Source: Mycolicibacterium holsaticum DSM 44478 = JCM 12374
Lineage (GTDB): Bacteria > Actinomycetota > Actinomycetes > Mycobacteriales > Mycobacteriaceae
Assembly: GCF_019645835.1 (NCBI RefSeq)
Contig: NZ_CP080998.1
Location: 868,001 to 932,000, forward strand
DNA: 64,000 bases
Direction of reading: 5' to 3'
Shown here: positions 29,511 through 38,754 of the stretch, piece after piece
Numbering within the stretch: the first letter of the stretch is position 1
Layout of the letters: each line of letters begins with the position of its first letter
The notes under the pieces: generated by a model
The model's database searches: none
Told to the model about the DNA's origin: nothing
What the model saw: only the letters and a program-made list of their open reading frames with translations
Program-made: the position numbers and the translations under genes

Positions 29511-30211
29511 CACTGGGTCCGCAGCACGAACCCCACGCCGCGCACGGTGTGCAGAAGCCGCGGTGCGCCGCCGGCCTCCAGCTTGCGGCGCAGATACCCG
29601 ATGAACACGTCGACGACGTTGGTGTCGGCGGCGAAGTCATAACCCCACACCAGCTCGAGGAGCTGGGCCCGCGACAGCACCGCGGTCTTGTGCTCGGCCA
29701 GCACCGCCAGCAGATCGAATTCGCGCTTGGTCAGGTCGACGTCGACGCCGTTGACCCGGGCCCGCCGGCCCGGGATGTCGACCTCCAGCGGGCCGACCTG
29801 GATGGTCTCCGAGGAGAACGTCGCCGTCGAGCCGCGCCGGCGCAGCAGCGCCTTGACCCGCGCGACCAACTCGGCCAGCACGAACGGCTTGACCAGGTAG
29901 TCGTCGGCGCCGGCCTCCAGCCCGGCGACCCGGTCGTCGACCGAACTGCGCGCGGAAAGGACGCAGACCGGGACGTCGTTGTCCATCGCCCGCAGCGCGG
30001 TGACCACGCTGACCCCGTCGAGCACCGGCATGTTGATGTCGAGCACGATCGCGTCGGGCCTGGTCTCGGTCGCGCTGCGCAGCGCCTCGGCGCCATCGAC
30101 GGCGGTGGCCACGTCGAACCCGGACAGCCGCAGGCCGCGCTCGAGCGAAGCCAGCACGTCGGGGTCGTCGTCGACTACGAGTACCCGCGGCGATGCAGCA
30201 GCACTGTCCAT
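29510..30211 (-). CDS. prrA: response regulator PrrA (OmpR/PhoB family)
   Basis: A 233-residue OmpR-type regulator. The receiver domain has phospho-acceptor Asp58 (VLDINMP) with acidic pocket DDD near residue 14-16 and Lys in YLVKPF. A winged-helix effector domain follows (about residues 130-230; the DNA-binding region ends [13 protein letters not shown] then [11 protein letters not shown]). Sequence is very close to Rv0903c. I chose ATG 30211; a GTG two codons upstream is possible. The 150-bp divergent region to the ABC gene contains the MerR-type promoter described separately. Confidence 0.96.
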   Translation of the reverse strand: MDSAAASPRVLVVDDDPDVLASLERGLRLSGFDVATAVDGAEALRSATETRPDAIVLDINMPVLDGVSVVTALRAMDNDVPVCVLSARSSVDDRVAGLEAGADDYLVKPFVLAELVARVKALLRRRGSTATFSSETIQVGPLEVDIPGRRARVNGVDVDLTKREFDLLAVLAEHKTAVLSRAQLLELVWGYDFAADTNVVDVFIGYLRRKLEAGGAPRLLHTVRGVGFVLRTQ

Positions 30212-30324
30212 ATCCACAATCTTGCCTGAAACCATGGGTGAACCGCGGGAACCTGCGGGTATGGCCCGGCGCGATTGGCATTGAGATCTGGGTGAACGGC
30301 CCGCCACCCGGCGCGCAGGAACAT

Positions 30325-30355
30325 TTGACCTCATCTTTTGTTGAGGTTCTACGGT
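30325..30355 (+). promoter_or_regulatory. MerR/SoxR-type promoter of the ABC exporter block
   Basis: A -35-like TTGACC (30325-30330) and a -10-like TACGGT (30350-30355) are separated by 19 bp, the long spacing typical of MerR-family promoters. Between them lies a near-perfect dyad ACCTCATC-TTTT-GTTGAGGT (30328-30347; 7 of 8 arm bases pair). The ATG at 30362 follows the -10 by 6 nt, so the transcript may be leaderless. No MerR-family gene is visible in the window. Confidence 0.5.
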
Positions 30356-30361
30356 GAATTC

Positions 30362-32284
30362 ATGAGTATCGAAACGGTCGCTCGGCAAACGCTGTACCGG
30401 CAGACGCGTGCCCGCGGCGGCGACCTGCGCTCGCTGGCGAACCGGGCCCTGCTGAGCCGCATCTGGCGGTTCGCAGCGCGGCACCACCGCAAACTGTGGG
30501 CGTTCGTCGCGGTGAGCGTCGTCAGCGCGTTGCTCACCGTGGCGACGCCGCTGCTGGCCGGCAAGGTCGTCGACGCGATCGTCGACGGCGGCGCCCCGCG
30601 CATCGTGGTGCTGCTCGCGGCCGTGATCGCCCTGGTCGCCGTGGCCGAAGCGGCGGTGACGCTGGTGACGCGGTGGCTGTCGTCGCACATCGGGGAGGGG
30701 CTGATCTTCGATCTGCGCACCGCGGTGTTCGACCACGTACAGAAGATGCCGGTCGCGTTCTTCACCCGCACCCGCACCGGCGCCCTGGTCAGCCGGTTGG
30801 GCAACGACGTGATCGGCGCGCAGCGGGCGTTCTCCGACACGCTGTCCGGCGTGGTGTCCAACGTGGTGACGTTGACGTTGACGCTGGCGGTGATGTTGTC
30901 GATCTCGTGGCAGGTGACCGTGCTGTCGCTGTTGCTCACCCCGTTGTTCATCGTGCCCGCCCGGCGCATCGGCGCCAAGATGGCCGACCTGTCGCGTGAA
31001 ACGACCATCCACAACGCGACGATGAACACCCAGATGACAGAACGGTTTTCCGCACCCGGGGCGACGTTGGTGAAGTTGTTCGGCAGCCCGGCGACCGAAT
31101 CGCACGCGTTCGCGGTGCGGGCCGGGCGGGTACGCGACATCGGGGTGAAAACCTCGATGCTGCAGGCGGTTTTCATGAACTCGCTGACGCTGATGTCGGC
31201 GCTGGCGCTGGCTTTGGTGTACGGGCTGGGCGGCTGGCTGGCGATCGGCGGGCACCTGCAGGCGGGCGCGATCGTGGCGCTGGCACTGCTGTTGACCCGG
31301 CTGTACGCGCCGCTGACCGCGCTGGCCAATGCGCATGTCGAGATCGCCAGCGCGCTGGTGTCCTTCGAGCGGGTCTTCGAGGTGCTCGACCTGGTCCCGC
31401 TGATCCAGGAGCGCGACGATGCCGTCGACGTGCCCGACGGCCCCGTCGCCGTGGAGTTCGATGACGTACGGTTCTCCTACCCCTCAGCCGACAAGGTGTC
31501 GCTGGCCTCGCTGGAGGAGGTGGCGGTATTGGACTCGCGCGGCGGCGAGGAAGTGCTGCACGGGATTTCGTTCACCGCGCAACCGGGCCAGGTGGTGGCG
31601 CTGGTCGGCTCCTCAGGCGCGGGCAAGTCGACGATCGCGTCGTTGATCGCGCGGCTCTACGACGTGGACGCCGCGGACGCGACGACATCGGACGGAGGCG
31701 CCGGCTCCATCAGATTGAACGGCGTCGACGTGCGCGGCGTGACGTTCGCGTCGCTGAAGGACACCGTCGGGGTGGTCACCCAGGACGGGCACCTGTTTCA
31801 CGAGTCGATCCGGTCCAACCTGCGGCTCGCCGCCCCCCACGCCACCGACGAGCAGCTGTGGGACGCGCTGCAACGCGCCCGGCTGGCCGACGTCGTCGCC
31901 GCGATGCCCGACGGGCTCGACACGGTGGTGGGCGAGCGGGGCTACCGGCTGTCGGGCGGTCAGCGGCAGCGGCTCACCATCGCGCGCCTGCTGCTGGGCA
32001 CGTCGCGGGTGGTGGTGCTCGACGAGGCCACCGCATCGCTGGACTCGTCGTCGGAGGCGGCTGTTCAGCAAGCGCTCAACGAGGCGCTGGCCGGGCGGAC
32101 GTCGATCGTGATCGCCCACCGGCTGTCCACGGTGCGCGCGGCCGACATGATTCTCGTCGTCGAGGACGGCCGCATCGTGGAGCGGGGCACCCACGAGCAA
32201 CTGCTGGCCCGCGACGGCCGCTACGCCGAGCTGTACGTGACCCAGTTCGGTGACCAGGCCGCCCGCGAGAGCACCGCCGCATGA
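30362..32284 (+). CDS. ABC exporter, fused membrane/ATPase half-transporter
   Basis: A 640-residue type IV ABC exporter half: six membrane segments (about residues 40-320) and a nucleotide-binding domain with Walker [10 protein letters not shown], signature [17 protein letters not shown] and canonical Walker [12 protein letters not shown] with catalytic Glu. It probably works as a homodimer or with another partner. ATG 30362 is the first codon after the MerR-like promoter; a TTG at 30338 in frame lies within that promoter and is less likely. Substrate unknown; the context suggests multidrug or lipid export. Confidence 0.9.
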   Translation: MSIETVARQTLYRQTRARGGDLRSLANRALLSRIWRFAARHHRKLWAFVAVSVVSALLTVATPLLAGKVVDAIVDGGAPRIVVLLAAVIALVAVAEAAVTLVTRWLSSHIGEGLIFDLRTAVFDHVQKMPVAFFTRTRTGALVSRLGNDVIGAQRAFSDTLSGVVSNVVTLTLTLAVMLSISWQVTVLSLLLTPLFIVPARRIGAKMADLSRETTIHNATMNTQMTERFSAPGATLVKLFGSPATESHAFAVRAGRVRDIGVKTSMLQAVFMNSLTLMSALALALVYGLGGWLAIGGHLQAGAIVALALLLTRLYAPLTALANAHVEIASALVSFERVFEVLDLVPLIQERDDAVDVPDGPVAVEFDDVRFSYPSADKVSLASLEEVAVLDSRGGEEVLHGISFTAQPGQVVALVGSSGAGKSTIASLIARLYDVDAADATTSDGGAGSIRLNGVDVRGVTFASLKDTVGVVTQDGHLFHESIRSNLRLAAPHATDEQLWDALQRARLADVVAAMPDGLDTVVGERGYRLSGGQRQRLTIARLLLGTSRVVVLDEATASLDSSSEAAVQQALNEALAGRTSIVIAHRLSTVRAADMILVVEDGRIVERGTHEQLLARDGRYAELYVTQFGDQAARESTAA

Positions 32285-32347
32285 CCGCGAAACGTACGTT
32301 AGCGAGGGGCCTACTCGCACTTTGTCTCGTTAACGTGCATCTCGCGG
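32285..32347. repeat. long imperfect intergenic hairpin
   Basis: Left arm 32285-32306 and right arm 32326-32347 are 22 nt each and pair at 20 positions counting two G-U wobbles (CCGCGAAACG start, CATCTCGCGG end), around a 19-nt loop. It begins directly after the first ABC stop codon, so it may be a terminator, an mRNA-stabilising structure or a dispersed palindromic element. The remaining bases to 32387 hold nothing else. Confidence 0.5.
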
Positions 32348-32387
32348 AGGCGGTTATCGGATTGCTCGCCGTGGGAAGATTGACTAA

Positions 32388-34322
32388 GTGGTTGACCCCG
32401 TAACCCTGCGCTCCGCGCCCGCCATCGCCCCGCCACCCCAGCGCCGACGTACCAGTTCGGACCTGTGGCGGCTATTGCCGTACCTGCTGCCCTACCGGGT
32501 GCGCTGGATCGCGATGGTCACCGTCGCCATCGCCAGCCTGGCCGCCACCATCGCCATACCGCTGATGACCAAGGCCGTCATCGACGGGCCCGTGCGCGAG
32601 CAGGACCAGCAGGCGCTGTGGCTGCTGGGCAGCGCGGCGATGGGCGTCGGAGTGTGCGAGGCGGTGCTGTGGTTCATCCGCCGCTGGCTGGCCGCCCGCG
32701 CCACGATGGGGGTGGAGGCCGACATCCGCAAGGACCTCTACGCGCGCCTGCAGATCCTGCCGATGAGCTTCCACGGCAATTGGCAGTCCGGACAGCTGCT
32801 CTCGCGAATCATGAACGACCTCGGCACAATTCGGCGGTTCATGTCGTTCGGTCTGCTGTTTTTGCTGCTCAACGTGCTGCAGATCACCGTGGTCACCGCG
32901 ATCCTGCTGGCGATGTACTGGCCGCTGGGCGTGGTGGTGGTGGTGTCGATCGTGCCGATCGCCGGCACCGTGCTGCACTTCCAGCGCGAGTACACCCGGC
33001 TGTCACGGCTGGCGCAGGACCAATCCGGGCACGTCGCAACGCATGTCGAGGAGTCCGCGCTCGGGCTGCGGGTGGTGAAGTCCTTCGGCCGCGAGGACTA
33101 CGTCTACGACCGGTTCGACGAACAGCTCACCGATCTCTACGACACGCAGGTCAGCCGGGTGGGGGTGTCGGCGAAGTTCTGGACGCTGCTGGAGATCATC
33201 CCGAACCTGACGCTGATCGTGGTGCTGGGCTTCGGCGCGTACGCCGCCGGCCACGGCCACGTGACGATGGGCACGCTGGTCGCGTTCATCACGATGATGC
33301 TGTCGTTGGTCTGGCCGATCGCGTCGCTGGGCTTTCTGCTGTCGATGACGCAGGAATCGTTCACCGCGGCCAACCGGATCGCCGAGATCTTCGATGCGCC
33401 AAAGGAGATCGTCGACGGCCCATGCGACCAGGCACCCCGGCGCGGGCGCCTGGAGCTGATCGACGTGGGCTTCCGCTTTCCCGGCGCGCAGCCCGATGAC
33501 TGGGCCCTGCGCCATGTCAACGCTGTCGTCGAACCCGGCGAGACGATGGCGCTGGTCGGTTCCACCGGATCGGGCAAATCGGTGCTGGTCGCGCTGTTGT
33601 CGCGGCTCTACGACGTGTCCGAGGGCGAGATCTGCATCGACGGCCGCGACATCCGCGAGTTCACGCTGCCCGCGCTGCGCCAGACGGTGGCCACCGCGTT
33701 CGAGGACCCGACGCTGTTCTCGATGTCGGTGGCCGAGAACCTGGCGCTGGGCCGCTCCGCGGACAACCCGGCAACCGACGAGGAACTCGCGCAGGCCATC
33801 GAGATCGCCGCCGCGCAGTTCGTCTACGACCTGCCCTTCGGCCTGGACACCCGTATCGGCGAGCAGGGCATGAGCCTGTCAGGCGGTCAGCGGCAACGTC
33901 TTTCGCTCGCCCGGGCGATCCTCGCGCAGCCGAAGATCCTGGTGCTCGACGACACCCTTTCGGCGCTGGACGTGCACACCGAGTCCGTCGTCGAAGAGGC
34001 GCTGCGCCGGGTGCTGCACAACGTGACCGCCATCGTCGTCGCGCACCGCGCGTCGACCGTGCTGCTGGCCGACAAGGTTGCGTTGCTGGAGAACGGCACG
34101 ATCACCCACGTCGGCACGCACGCCCAACTGCTCGCCACCGTGCCGCAGTACCGCTATCTGCTGGCCGCCGACGACGAACTCGCCGACGGCGCCGAACGCG
34201 TCGGCGCCTGGCAGGGCGAGAAGGACCGCGCCCGGCTGAGCCTGGCCTACGAGGAGCAGGAGGCGCTGGACCGCGATCGCGTCGTCCAGCGTTTCGTCAC
34301 CACCGAGTCCGAGGGCCGATGA
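32388..34322 (+). CDS. ABC exporter half, degenerate catalytic site
   Basis: A 644-residue fused membrane/ATPase ABC exporter half: six membrane segments (about 40-330), Walker A GSTGSGKSV, signature [14 protein letters not shown], but Walker B reads VLDDTLSALD, so Asp522 replaces the catalytic Glu. This is the hallmark of the non-hydrolysing site of heterodimeric exporters (TM287/288 type). It overlaps the next gene by 4 bp (ATGA), and that partner has canonical Glu but a variant signature LSAGQ, so the two fit as one heterodimer. GTG start 32388. A C-terminal tail of about 45 charged residues is extra. Confidence 0.92.
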   Translation: MVDPVTLRSAPAIAPPPQRRRTSSDLWRLLPYLLPYRVRWIAMVTVAIASLAATIAIPLMTKAVIDGPVREQDQQALWLLGSAAMGVGVCEAVLWFIRRWLAARATMGVEADIRKDLYARLQILPMSFHGNWQSGQLLSRIMNDLGTIRRFMSFGLLFLLLNVLQITVVTAILLAMYWPLGVVVVVSIVPIAGTVLHFQREYTRLSRLAQDQSGHVATHVEESALGLRVVKSFGREDYVYDRFDEQLTDLYDTQVSRVGVSAKFWTLLEIIPNLTLIVVLGFGAYAAGHGHVTMGTLVAFITMMLSLVWPIASLGFLLSMTQESFTAANRIAEIFDAPKEIVDGPCDQAPRRGRLELIDVGFRFPGAQPDDWALRHVNAVVEPGETMALVGSTGSGKSVLVALLSRLYDVSEGEICIDGRDIREFTLPALRQTVATAFEDPTLFSMSVAENLALGRSADNPATDEELAQAIEIAAAQFVYDLPFGLDTRIGEQGMSLSGGQRQRLSLARAILAQPKILVLDDTLSALDVHTESVVEEALRRVLHNVTAIVVAHRASTVLLADKVALLENGTITHVGTHAQLLATVPQYRYLLAADDELADGAERVGAWQGEKDRARLSLAYEEQEALDRDRVVQRFVTTESEGR

Positions 34323-36160
34323 CCAGCGTGGCGGGCCGGGCCGACCCGGGATGGCGCGGCAAGTTCGACGAGCAGCAACCCGACGACCTGCCGATCGACG
34401 AGAGCGTGCCTCGGCGTCGAGAGGCGCGCACGTTGCTGTGGTCGCTGTTGCGGCCCTACCGGCTGACGGTCGGTTTGCTCGCACTGGTCGTTGTGGTGGA
34501 AAACCTTGCGCGCCTTTCTGTTCCACTTCTTGTGCAACGCGGCATCGACCACGGCATCCCGCCGATTGTCCAGGGCGGCCCGGCGCACACGTTGTTGATG
34601 ATCGTCGCGGCGCTCGGTGCGGTGGTGCTGATCCAGGCGACCAGCCGGATGTTCTTTCTGCGGCGCTCAGGGCGCATCGGACAGAAGGTGCTGCTGGAAC
34701 TGCGGCGCCGGGTCTTCCGGCACTTCCAGCGCCTCGACGTGGCCTTCCACGAGCGCTACACGTCCGGGCGGGTGGTGAGCCGGTCCACCAACGACGTCGA
34801 GGCCATCCAGGACATGCTGGAAACCGGTTTCGACAGCCTCGTCACCGCCGTGCTCACGCTCTTCGGCACCGCGATCCTGCTGGTGACACTCGACTGGCGA
34901 CTGGGCCTGATGTGCCTGGGCGCCTTCCCCGTACTGGTCGGGCTGGTGTGGTGGTTCCGCGAGGAGTCGGCCAAGACCTACCGCAAGGTCCGTGAGAGCG
35001 CCGCGCTGGTGATCGTGCAGTTCGTCGAGACCATGACCGGGATCAAGGCCGTGCAGGCGTACCGCCGTGAGCCGCGCAACCAACAGATCTTCGAAGAGAT
35101 CGCCGACCGTTACAAGGACGACAACGAGAAGACCTTCCGGCTGTTGGCGGTCTTCATGCCCGGCGTCAAACTGGTCGGCAACATCACCACCGGGGTGGTA
35201 CTGCTCTACGGCGGCTACCTGGTGCTCAACGATCAGATGACGATCGGCACGCTGACCGCGTTCCTGCTCTACCTGCGGATGTTTTTCGAACCGATGCAGG
35301 AGATCAGCCAGTTCTTCAACACCTTCCAGTCCGCCGCCTCAGCGCTGGAGAAGCTGGCCGGTGTGCTGGCGCAGCGGCCCGGCATCAAGGACCCCGCCAA
35401 CCCCGTCGCGTTGCGGCACGTGCGCGGCGAGATCGCGTTCAACGACGTGCGGTTCGAATACGTGCCGGGGCGTCCCGTGCTGCCCGGCATGACGCTGGAC
35501 GTGCCCGCCGGTCAGACCGTCGCGCTGGTCGGCACCACCGGTGCGGGCAAGACGACCATCGCCAAGCTGATCGCCCGGTTCTATGACCCGACGGCCGGTT
35601 CGGTCACGCTGGACGGCGTTGACCTGCGCGATCTTTCGCAGTCGGAGCTGCGCAGGCACGTCGTGATGGTCACCCAGGAGAACTTCATGTTCGACGGCAC
35701 CATCGCCGACAACATCCGGTTCGGCAGGCCCGATGCCAGCGACGCCGAGGTGGCGGCCGCGGCCGCGGCGGTGGGCGTCGACGGCTTCATCGATTCGCTG
35801 CCCGAGGGCTATGACACCGACGTCGCCAAGCGCGGCGGGCGGCTCTCGGCCGGTCAGCGTCAGCTGGTCGCGTTCGCCCGGGCGTTTCTGGCCGACCCCG
35901 CGGTGCTGATCCTCGACGAGGCGACGTCCTCGCTGGACATTCCCAGCGAACGGATGGTGCAACGGGCGCTGGAGACGGTGCTGGCCGATCGCACCGCACT
36001 GGTCATCGCGCACCGGCTGTCCACCGTGCAGATCGCCGACCGGGTGCTGGTGCTCGAGCACGGGAACATCGTCGAGGACGGTGCCCCGGCCGACCTCATC
36101 GCCCGCGACGACGGCCACTACGCCGCGCTGCACCGCGCGTGGGTGCAGTCACTGGCCTGA
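34319..36160 (+). CDS. ABC exporter half, canonical catalytic site
   Basis: A 613-residue fused ABC exporter half: six membrane segments (about 50-320), Walker A GTTGAGKTT, variant signature LSAGQRQLVAFARA (509-513 is LSAGQ) and Walker B LILDEATSSLD with Glu. Overlap of start and the upstream stop (ATGA) gives a 1:1 partner for the 32388 gene. The pair likely forms one exporter with one degenerate and one active site. Substrate unknown. An epoxide hydrolase gene converges 18 bp after the stop. Confidence 0.92.
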   Translation: MTSVAGRADPGWRGKFDEQQPDDLPIDESVPRRREARTLLWSLLRPYRLTVGLLALVVVVENLARLSVPLLVQRGIDHGIPPIVQGGPAHTLLMIVAALGAVVLIQATSRMFFLRRSGRIGQKVLLELRRRVFRHFQRLDVAFHERYTSGRVVSRSTNDVEAIQDMLETGFDSLVTAVLTLFGTAILLVTLDWRLGLMCLGAFPVLVGLVWWFREESAKTYRKVRESAALVIVQFVETMTGIKAVQAYRREPRNQQIFEEIADRYKDDNEKTFRLLAVFMPGVKLVGNITTGVVLLYGGYLVLNDQMTIGTLTAFLLYLRMFFEPMQEISQFFNTFQSAASALEKLAGVLAQRPGIKDPANPVALRHVRGEIAFNDVRFEYVPGRPVLPGMTLDVPAGQTVALVGTTGAGKTTIAKLIARFYDPTAGSVTLDGVDLRDLSQSELRRHVVMVTQENFMFDGTIADNIRFGRPDASDAEVAAAAAAVGVDGFIDSLPEGYDTDVAKRGGRLSAGQRQLVAFARAFLADPAVLILDEATSSLDIPSERMVQRALETVLADRTALVIAHRLSTVQIADRVLVLEHGNIVEDGAPADLIARDDGHYAALHRAWVQSLA

Positions 36161-36178
36161 GCTCGCCGCGCCGCGGCG

Positions 36179-37315
36179 TCAACCCGTGATACCGCCGAAG
36201 AACGTGCTGACGTCTTCGACAAACAGTTCGGGCTGCTCGAACGCGGCGAAGTGGCCGCCGCGCGGCATCGTCGTCCAATGGGTGATGTTGTATCCGGCTT
36301 CGCACCAACTGCGCGGCGCCTTGAGAATCTCCTTGGGGAAAGCCGCTACGCCAGTGGGCAATTCGACGCGGTCGAACCCGCCGAACGCGTTGAAGCTCTC
36401 CCAGTAGAGCCGGCCCGAGGATGCGCCTGACGCGGTGAGCCAGTACAGCATCACGTTGTCGAGTAGCTCGTCGCGGCTCAACACGTTCTCCGGATGGCCG
36501 TCGCAGTCCATCCACGACCAGAATTTCTCGACGATCCACGCCAGCTGTCCGACCGGGGAGTCGACAAGCCCGTAGCCCAGGGTCTGCGGCCGCGTCGACT
36601 GCTGTTTGGAGTAGCCCGAATCCCACTTCTGGTAGTAGTCCGCCCGCTCGAGCGCCTGCTTCTCCTCCTCGGTCGGATTTTCCAGGTTGCCCGGCGGGAA
36701 GCCCAGCGGCATGTTGGTGTGGATGGCCACGCATCGGCTGATGTCGCCGCCGGAGCGGCTCCGGCGACCCCCGTTGCGCCCGATCTGGGTGGTGACCGCC
36801 GACCCCCAGTCGCCGCCCTGTGCGCCGTAGCGCTGGTAGCCGAGCCGACCCATCAGCGTGTCCCAGGCCGTCGCGATTCTTTCAATGCCCCAACCGGTTT
36901 GGGTCGGCTTGCCGGAGAATCCGTATCCGGGCAGCGACGGGCACACCACGTCGAACCCGCGCTCGGTGAGCGGCTCGATCACCTTGTGGAACTCGACCAC
37001 CGAACCTGGCCAGCCGTGGGTGATCAGCAACGGGAACGCGTCATCGCGGCCGCAGCGCTGGTGGATGAAATGAATGTCGAGCCCGTCGATTTCGGTGGTG
37101 AAGTGGTCGAACCGGTTGAGCGCGGCTTCGCGGGCACGCCAGTCGTAGGTGTTGGCCCAGTAGTCGGCCAGCTCGCGGGTGTAGACAAGCGGGATACCCT
37201 GGCTCCAGTCGTCAACGCATTCGGCCTCCGGCCATCGCGTGCGGGCCAACCGCGCGCGCAGGTCTTCGAGGTCGGAATCGGCAACGGCGATGCGAAACGG
37301 GGTGATCGAGGCCAT
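36179..37315 (-). CDS. epoxide hydrolase (EHN-domain, alpha/beta hydrolase)
   Basis: A 378-residue enzyme with an N-terminal EHN domain (about residues 1-110; DLEDLRARLARTRWPEAEC) and an alpha/beta-hydrolase fold. Catalytic nucleophile Asp169 lies in GGDWGS, oxyanion segment HGWPGS at 100-105, and the C-terminal catalytic His in PRGGHFAAFEQPEL. It opens epoxides to diols; mycobacteria carry several such enzymes. A short Arg/Ser/Gly stretch (GRNGGRRSRSGGDI) after the nucleophile is longer than in typical members and probably forms a surface loop. ATG 37315 chosen by family start. Confidence 0.88.
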   Translation of the reverse strand: MASITPFRIAVADSDLEDLRARLARTRWPEAECVDDWSQGIPLVYTRELADYWANTYDWRAREAALNRFDHFTTEIDGLDIHFIHQRCGRDDAFPLLITHGWPGSVVEFHKVIEPLTERGFDVVCPSLPGYGFSGKPTQTGWGIERIATAWDTLMGRLGYQRYGAQGGDWGSAVTTQIGRNGGRRSRSGGDISRCVAIHTNMPLGFPPGNLENPTEEEKQALERADYYQKWDSGYSKQQSTRPQTLGYGLVDSPVGQLAWIVEKFWSWMDCDGHPENVLSRDELLDNVMLYWLTASGASSGRLYWESFNAFGGFDRVELPTGVAAFPKEILKAPRSWCEAGYNITHWTTMPRGGHFAAFEQPELFVEDVSTFFGGITG

Positions 37316-37366
37316 GCCGCATGGTCGCACGGATGAATTTCGTCGTGGCGCGGAGTCCCTAGTGAC

Positions 37367-37771
37367 GTGAGGAAAAAGCTGGCCGTCCTCGGACGGCGGA
37401 CGTGCGCCGGGCTCGCGGTGACCTCGGCCGGGCTGCATGCGGTGATGCTGGGCCACGCCGGCGCGGCGGCGGCGCTGCTGCTGGCGGCGATGATCGGGGC
37501 CTGCCTGTACTGCGCGCGTGACCTCTGGCGCGACGGCACCGTTCGGGCCTGGGTCGTCGTCGCGCTGATGAACCTGGCGATGATCGCGCTGCACCTGCCG
37601 GGCCCCACCCACCAACACGGTGCGACGGGCACCGCCGAGCAGCCGTCGACGGTGATGACCGTCGCTACAACGCTGGCGCTGACCGAGGCGCTGGCCGCCG
37701 CGGCGGTGCTCTACGCCTACAGCCGCCGGTTGGGCGAACTCAGCGCACGAAGGGGTATAGCGGAAGCATGA
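37367..37771 (+). CDS. small membrane protein of unknown function
   Basis: A 134-residue protein with about four hydrophobic segments (residues 12-30, 33-50, 59-77 and 97-118). A short His-rich loop (HLPGPTHQHG) separates segments 3 and 4. I do not recognise a family. GTG 37367 is 51 bp from the divergent epoxide hydrolase. The stop overlaps the start of the next gene (ATGA), so the two are translated together. Confidence 0.65.
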   Translation: MRKKLAVLGRRTCAGLAVTSAGLHAVMLGHAGAAAALLLAAMIGACLYCARDLWRDGTVRAWVVVALMNLAMIALHLPGPTHQHGATGTAEQPSTVMTVATTLALTEALAAAAVLYAYSRRLGELSARRGIAEA

Positions 37772-38016
37772 CGATCTCGACCGACGACGTGCGTCGACTG
37801 CTGCAGACCGAGGACAAGGACGCCATCCTGGTGATGGTGGAGGGCCGCATCGAGGTCATCGGCGCCGGAGCGCTGGCGTCGGACAAGTATCGCGGCGCGC
37901 TGGAAGTGATCTCCCGCGAGGACCTGGTCAGCCGCGTCGGCCGGGATCCCTCCGAGCGCGCGCTGACCGAGCAGGCCAGCATCCTCGACGCGGCGGTATC
38001 GGAGCTGGGCGGCTAG
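37768..38016 (+). CDS. small conserved protein of unknown function
   Basis: An 82-residue soluble, acidic protein (MTISTDDVRRLLQTEDKDAIL, then VMVEGRIEVIGAGAL). No domain recognised. ATG 37768 overlaps the preceding membrane-protein stop by 4 bp. It may be a partner of the membrane protein; that is inference from coupling alone. It converges with the following minus-strand gene (9-bp gap). Confidence 0.65.
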   Translation: MTISTDDVRRLLQTEDKDAILVMVEGRIEVIGAGALASDKYRGALEVISREDLVSRVGRDPSERALTEQASILDAAVSELGG

Positions 38017-38025
38017 CGACGGCCG

Positions 38026-38718
38026 CTAGGCCTCGATCTCCCCGGCGATCTTGCGTTCGATGCTGGCCCTGGTCACCGCGGGCAGCACGATCAGCCCGTC
38101 GAGTTCCTTTCGGGCACGGGCATAGGCGGCCCTGCGTTCACCGGGGGTGGCACCGCCGTCGGAGGCCAGCCGCAACAGGTGCGCGGCGCGGTCCAACCGG
38201 TCGCGGTCCTCGGCCGAGAAGTCGCTGCGCCGCCGTCGTATCGCCTCGGCCTCGGCCACGTCGAACGCTGCCACGTAGTCATGGACGGCATCACGGTATT
38301 CGAGCTGGGCGGCGCGGTCGCCGAGGATGTCCTCGACGGTGTCGGGGCGCAGCAGGTCAGCGCGGCTGCGCGCCTTGTGGAAGCCGATGGTCAACGGGTC
38401 ACGCATGTCGGTCATCACAGGAAAGTCCAACAACTTAGCGACGTCGATCTCGTAGGCCAGCCAGCGCGCGTCGGTACTGTCGTGGCGCTGCAGCACTTTG
38501 GTCATCTCACGGCGGTTGGCCGCCTCGTTCTCGCGGGTCCGTCCCGACGCCTCGGCGAGCGCAATCTTGGTTTGCTGCTTGATGCGGAAGCGTTCCAGGC
38601 GCCGTTGTGCACGGCGCTCGTTGGCCGCGGCGATCGCCCGCACTCCGCCGCCGATCGCGCCGCCCAGCGGAAAGATCAGCCACCAGAAGTTCCCCGCGAA
38701 ATGAAGCAGAGATTCCAC
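38026..38718 (-). CDS. membrane-anchored coiled-coil protein, unknown function
   Basis: A 230-residue protein. Residues about 8-30 form a hydrophobic segment (FWWLIFPLGGAIGGGVRAI), followed by a basic coiled-coil (about 33-75, RRAQRRLERFRIKQQTK). A charged helical domain follows to the end. No enzyme motif is visible. Such proteins occur as conserved hypothetical genes in mycobacteria. Its ATG is 36 bp from accD3's stop. Possible role in membrane scaffolding is speculation. Confidence 0.7.
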   Translation of the reverse strand: MESLLHFAGNFWWLIFPLGGAIGGGVRAIAAANERRAQRRLERFRIKQQTKIALAEASGRTRENEAANRREMTKVLQRHDSTDARWLAYEIDVAKLLDFPVMTDMRDPLTIGFHKARSRADLLRPDTVEDILGDRAAQLEYRDAVHDYVAAFDVAEAEAIRRRRSDFSAEDRDRLDRAAHLLRLASDGGATPGERRAAYARARKELDGLIVLPAVTRASIERKIAGEIEA

Positions 38719-38754
38719 ATTTCCAGCATGCCATCCGGGGGCGGGGGCGCGCCG

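Noticed and set aside
29510..31336. A 608-residue open frame running from prrA into the ABC gene region
   Set aside because: Only the last 233 codons match PrrA; the rest is antisense to the ABC exporter and crosses the divergent promoter.
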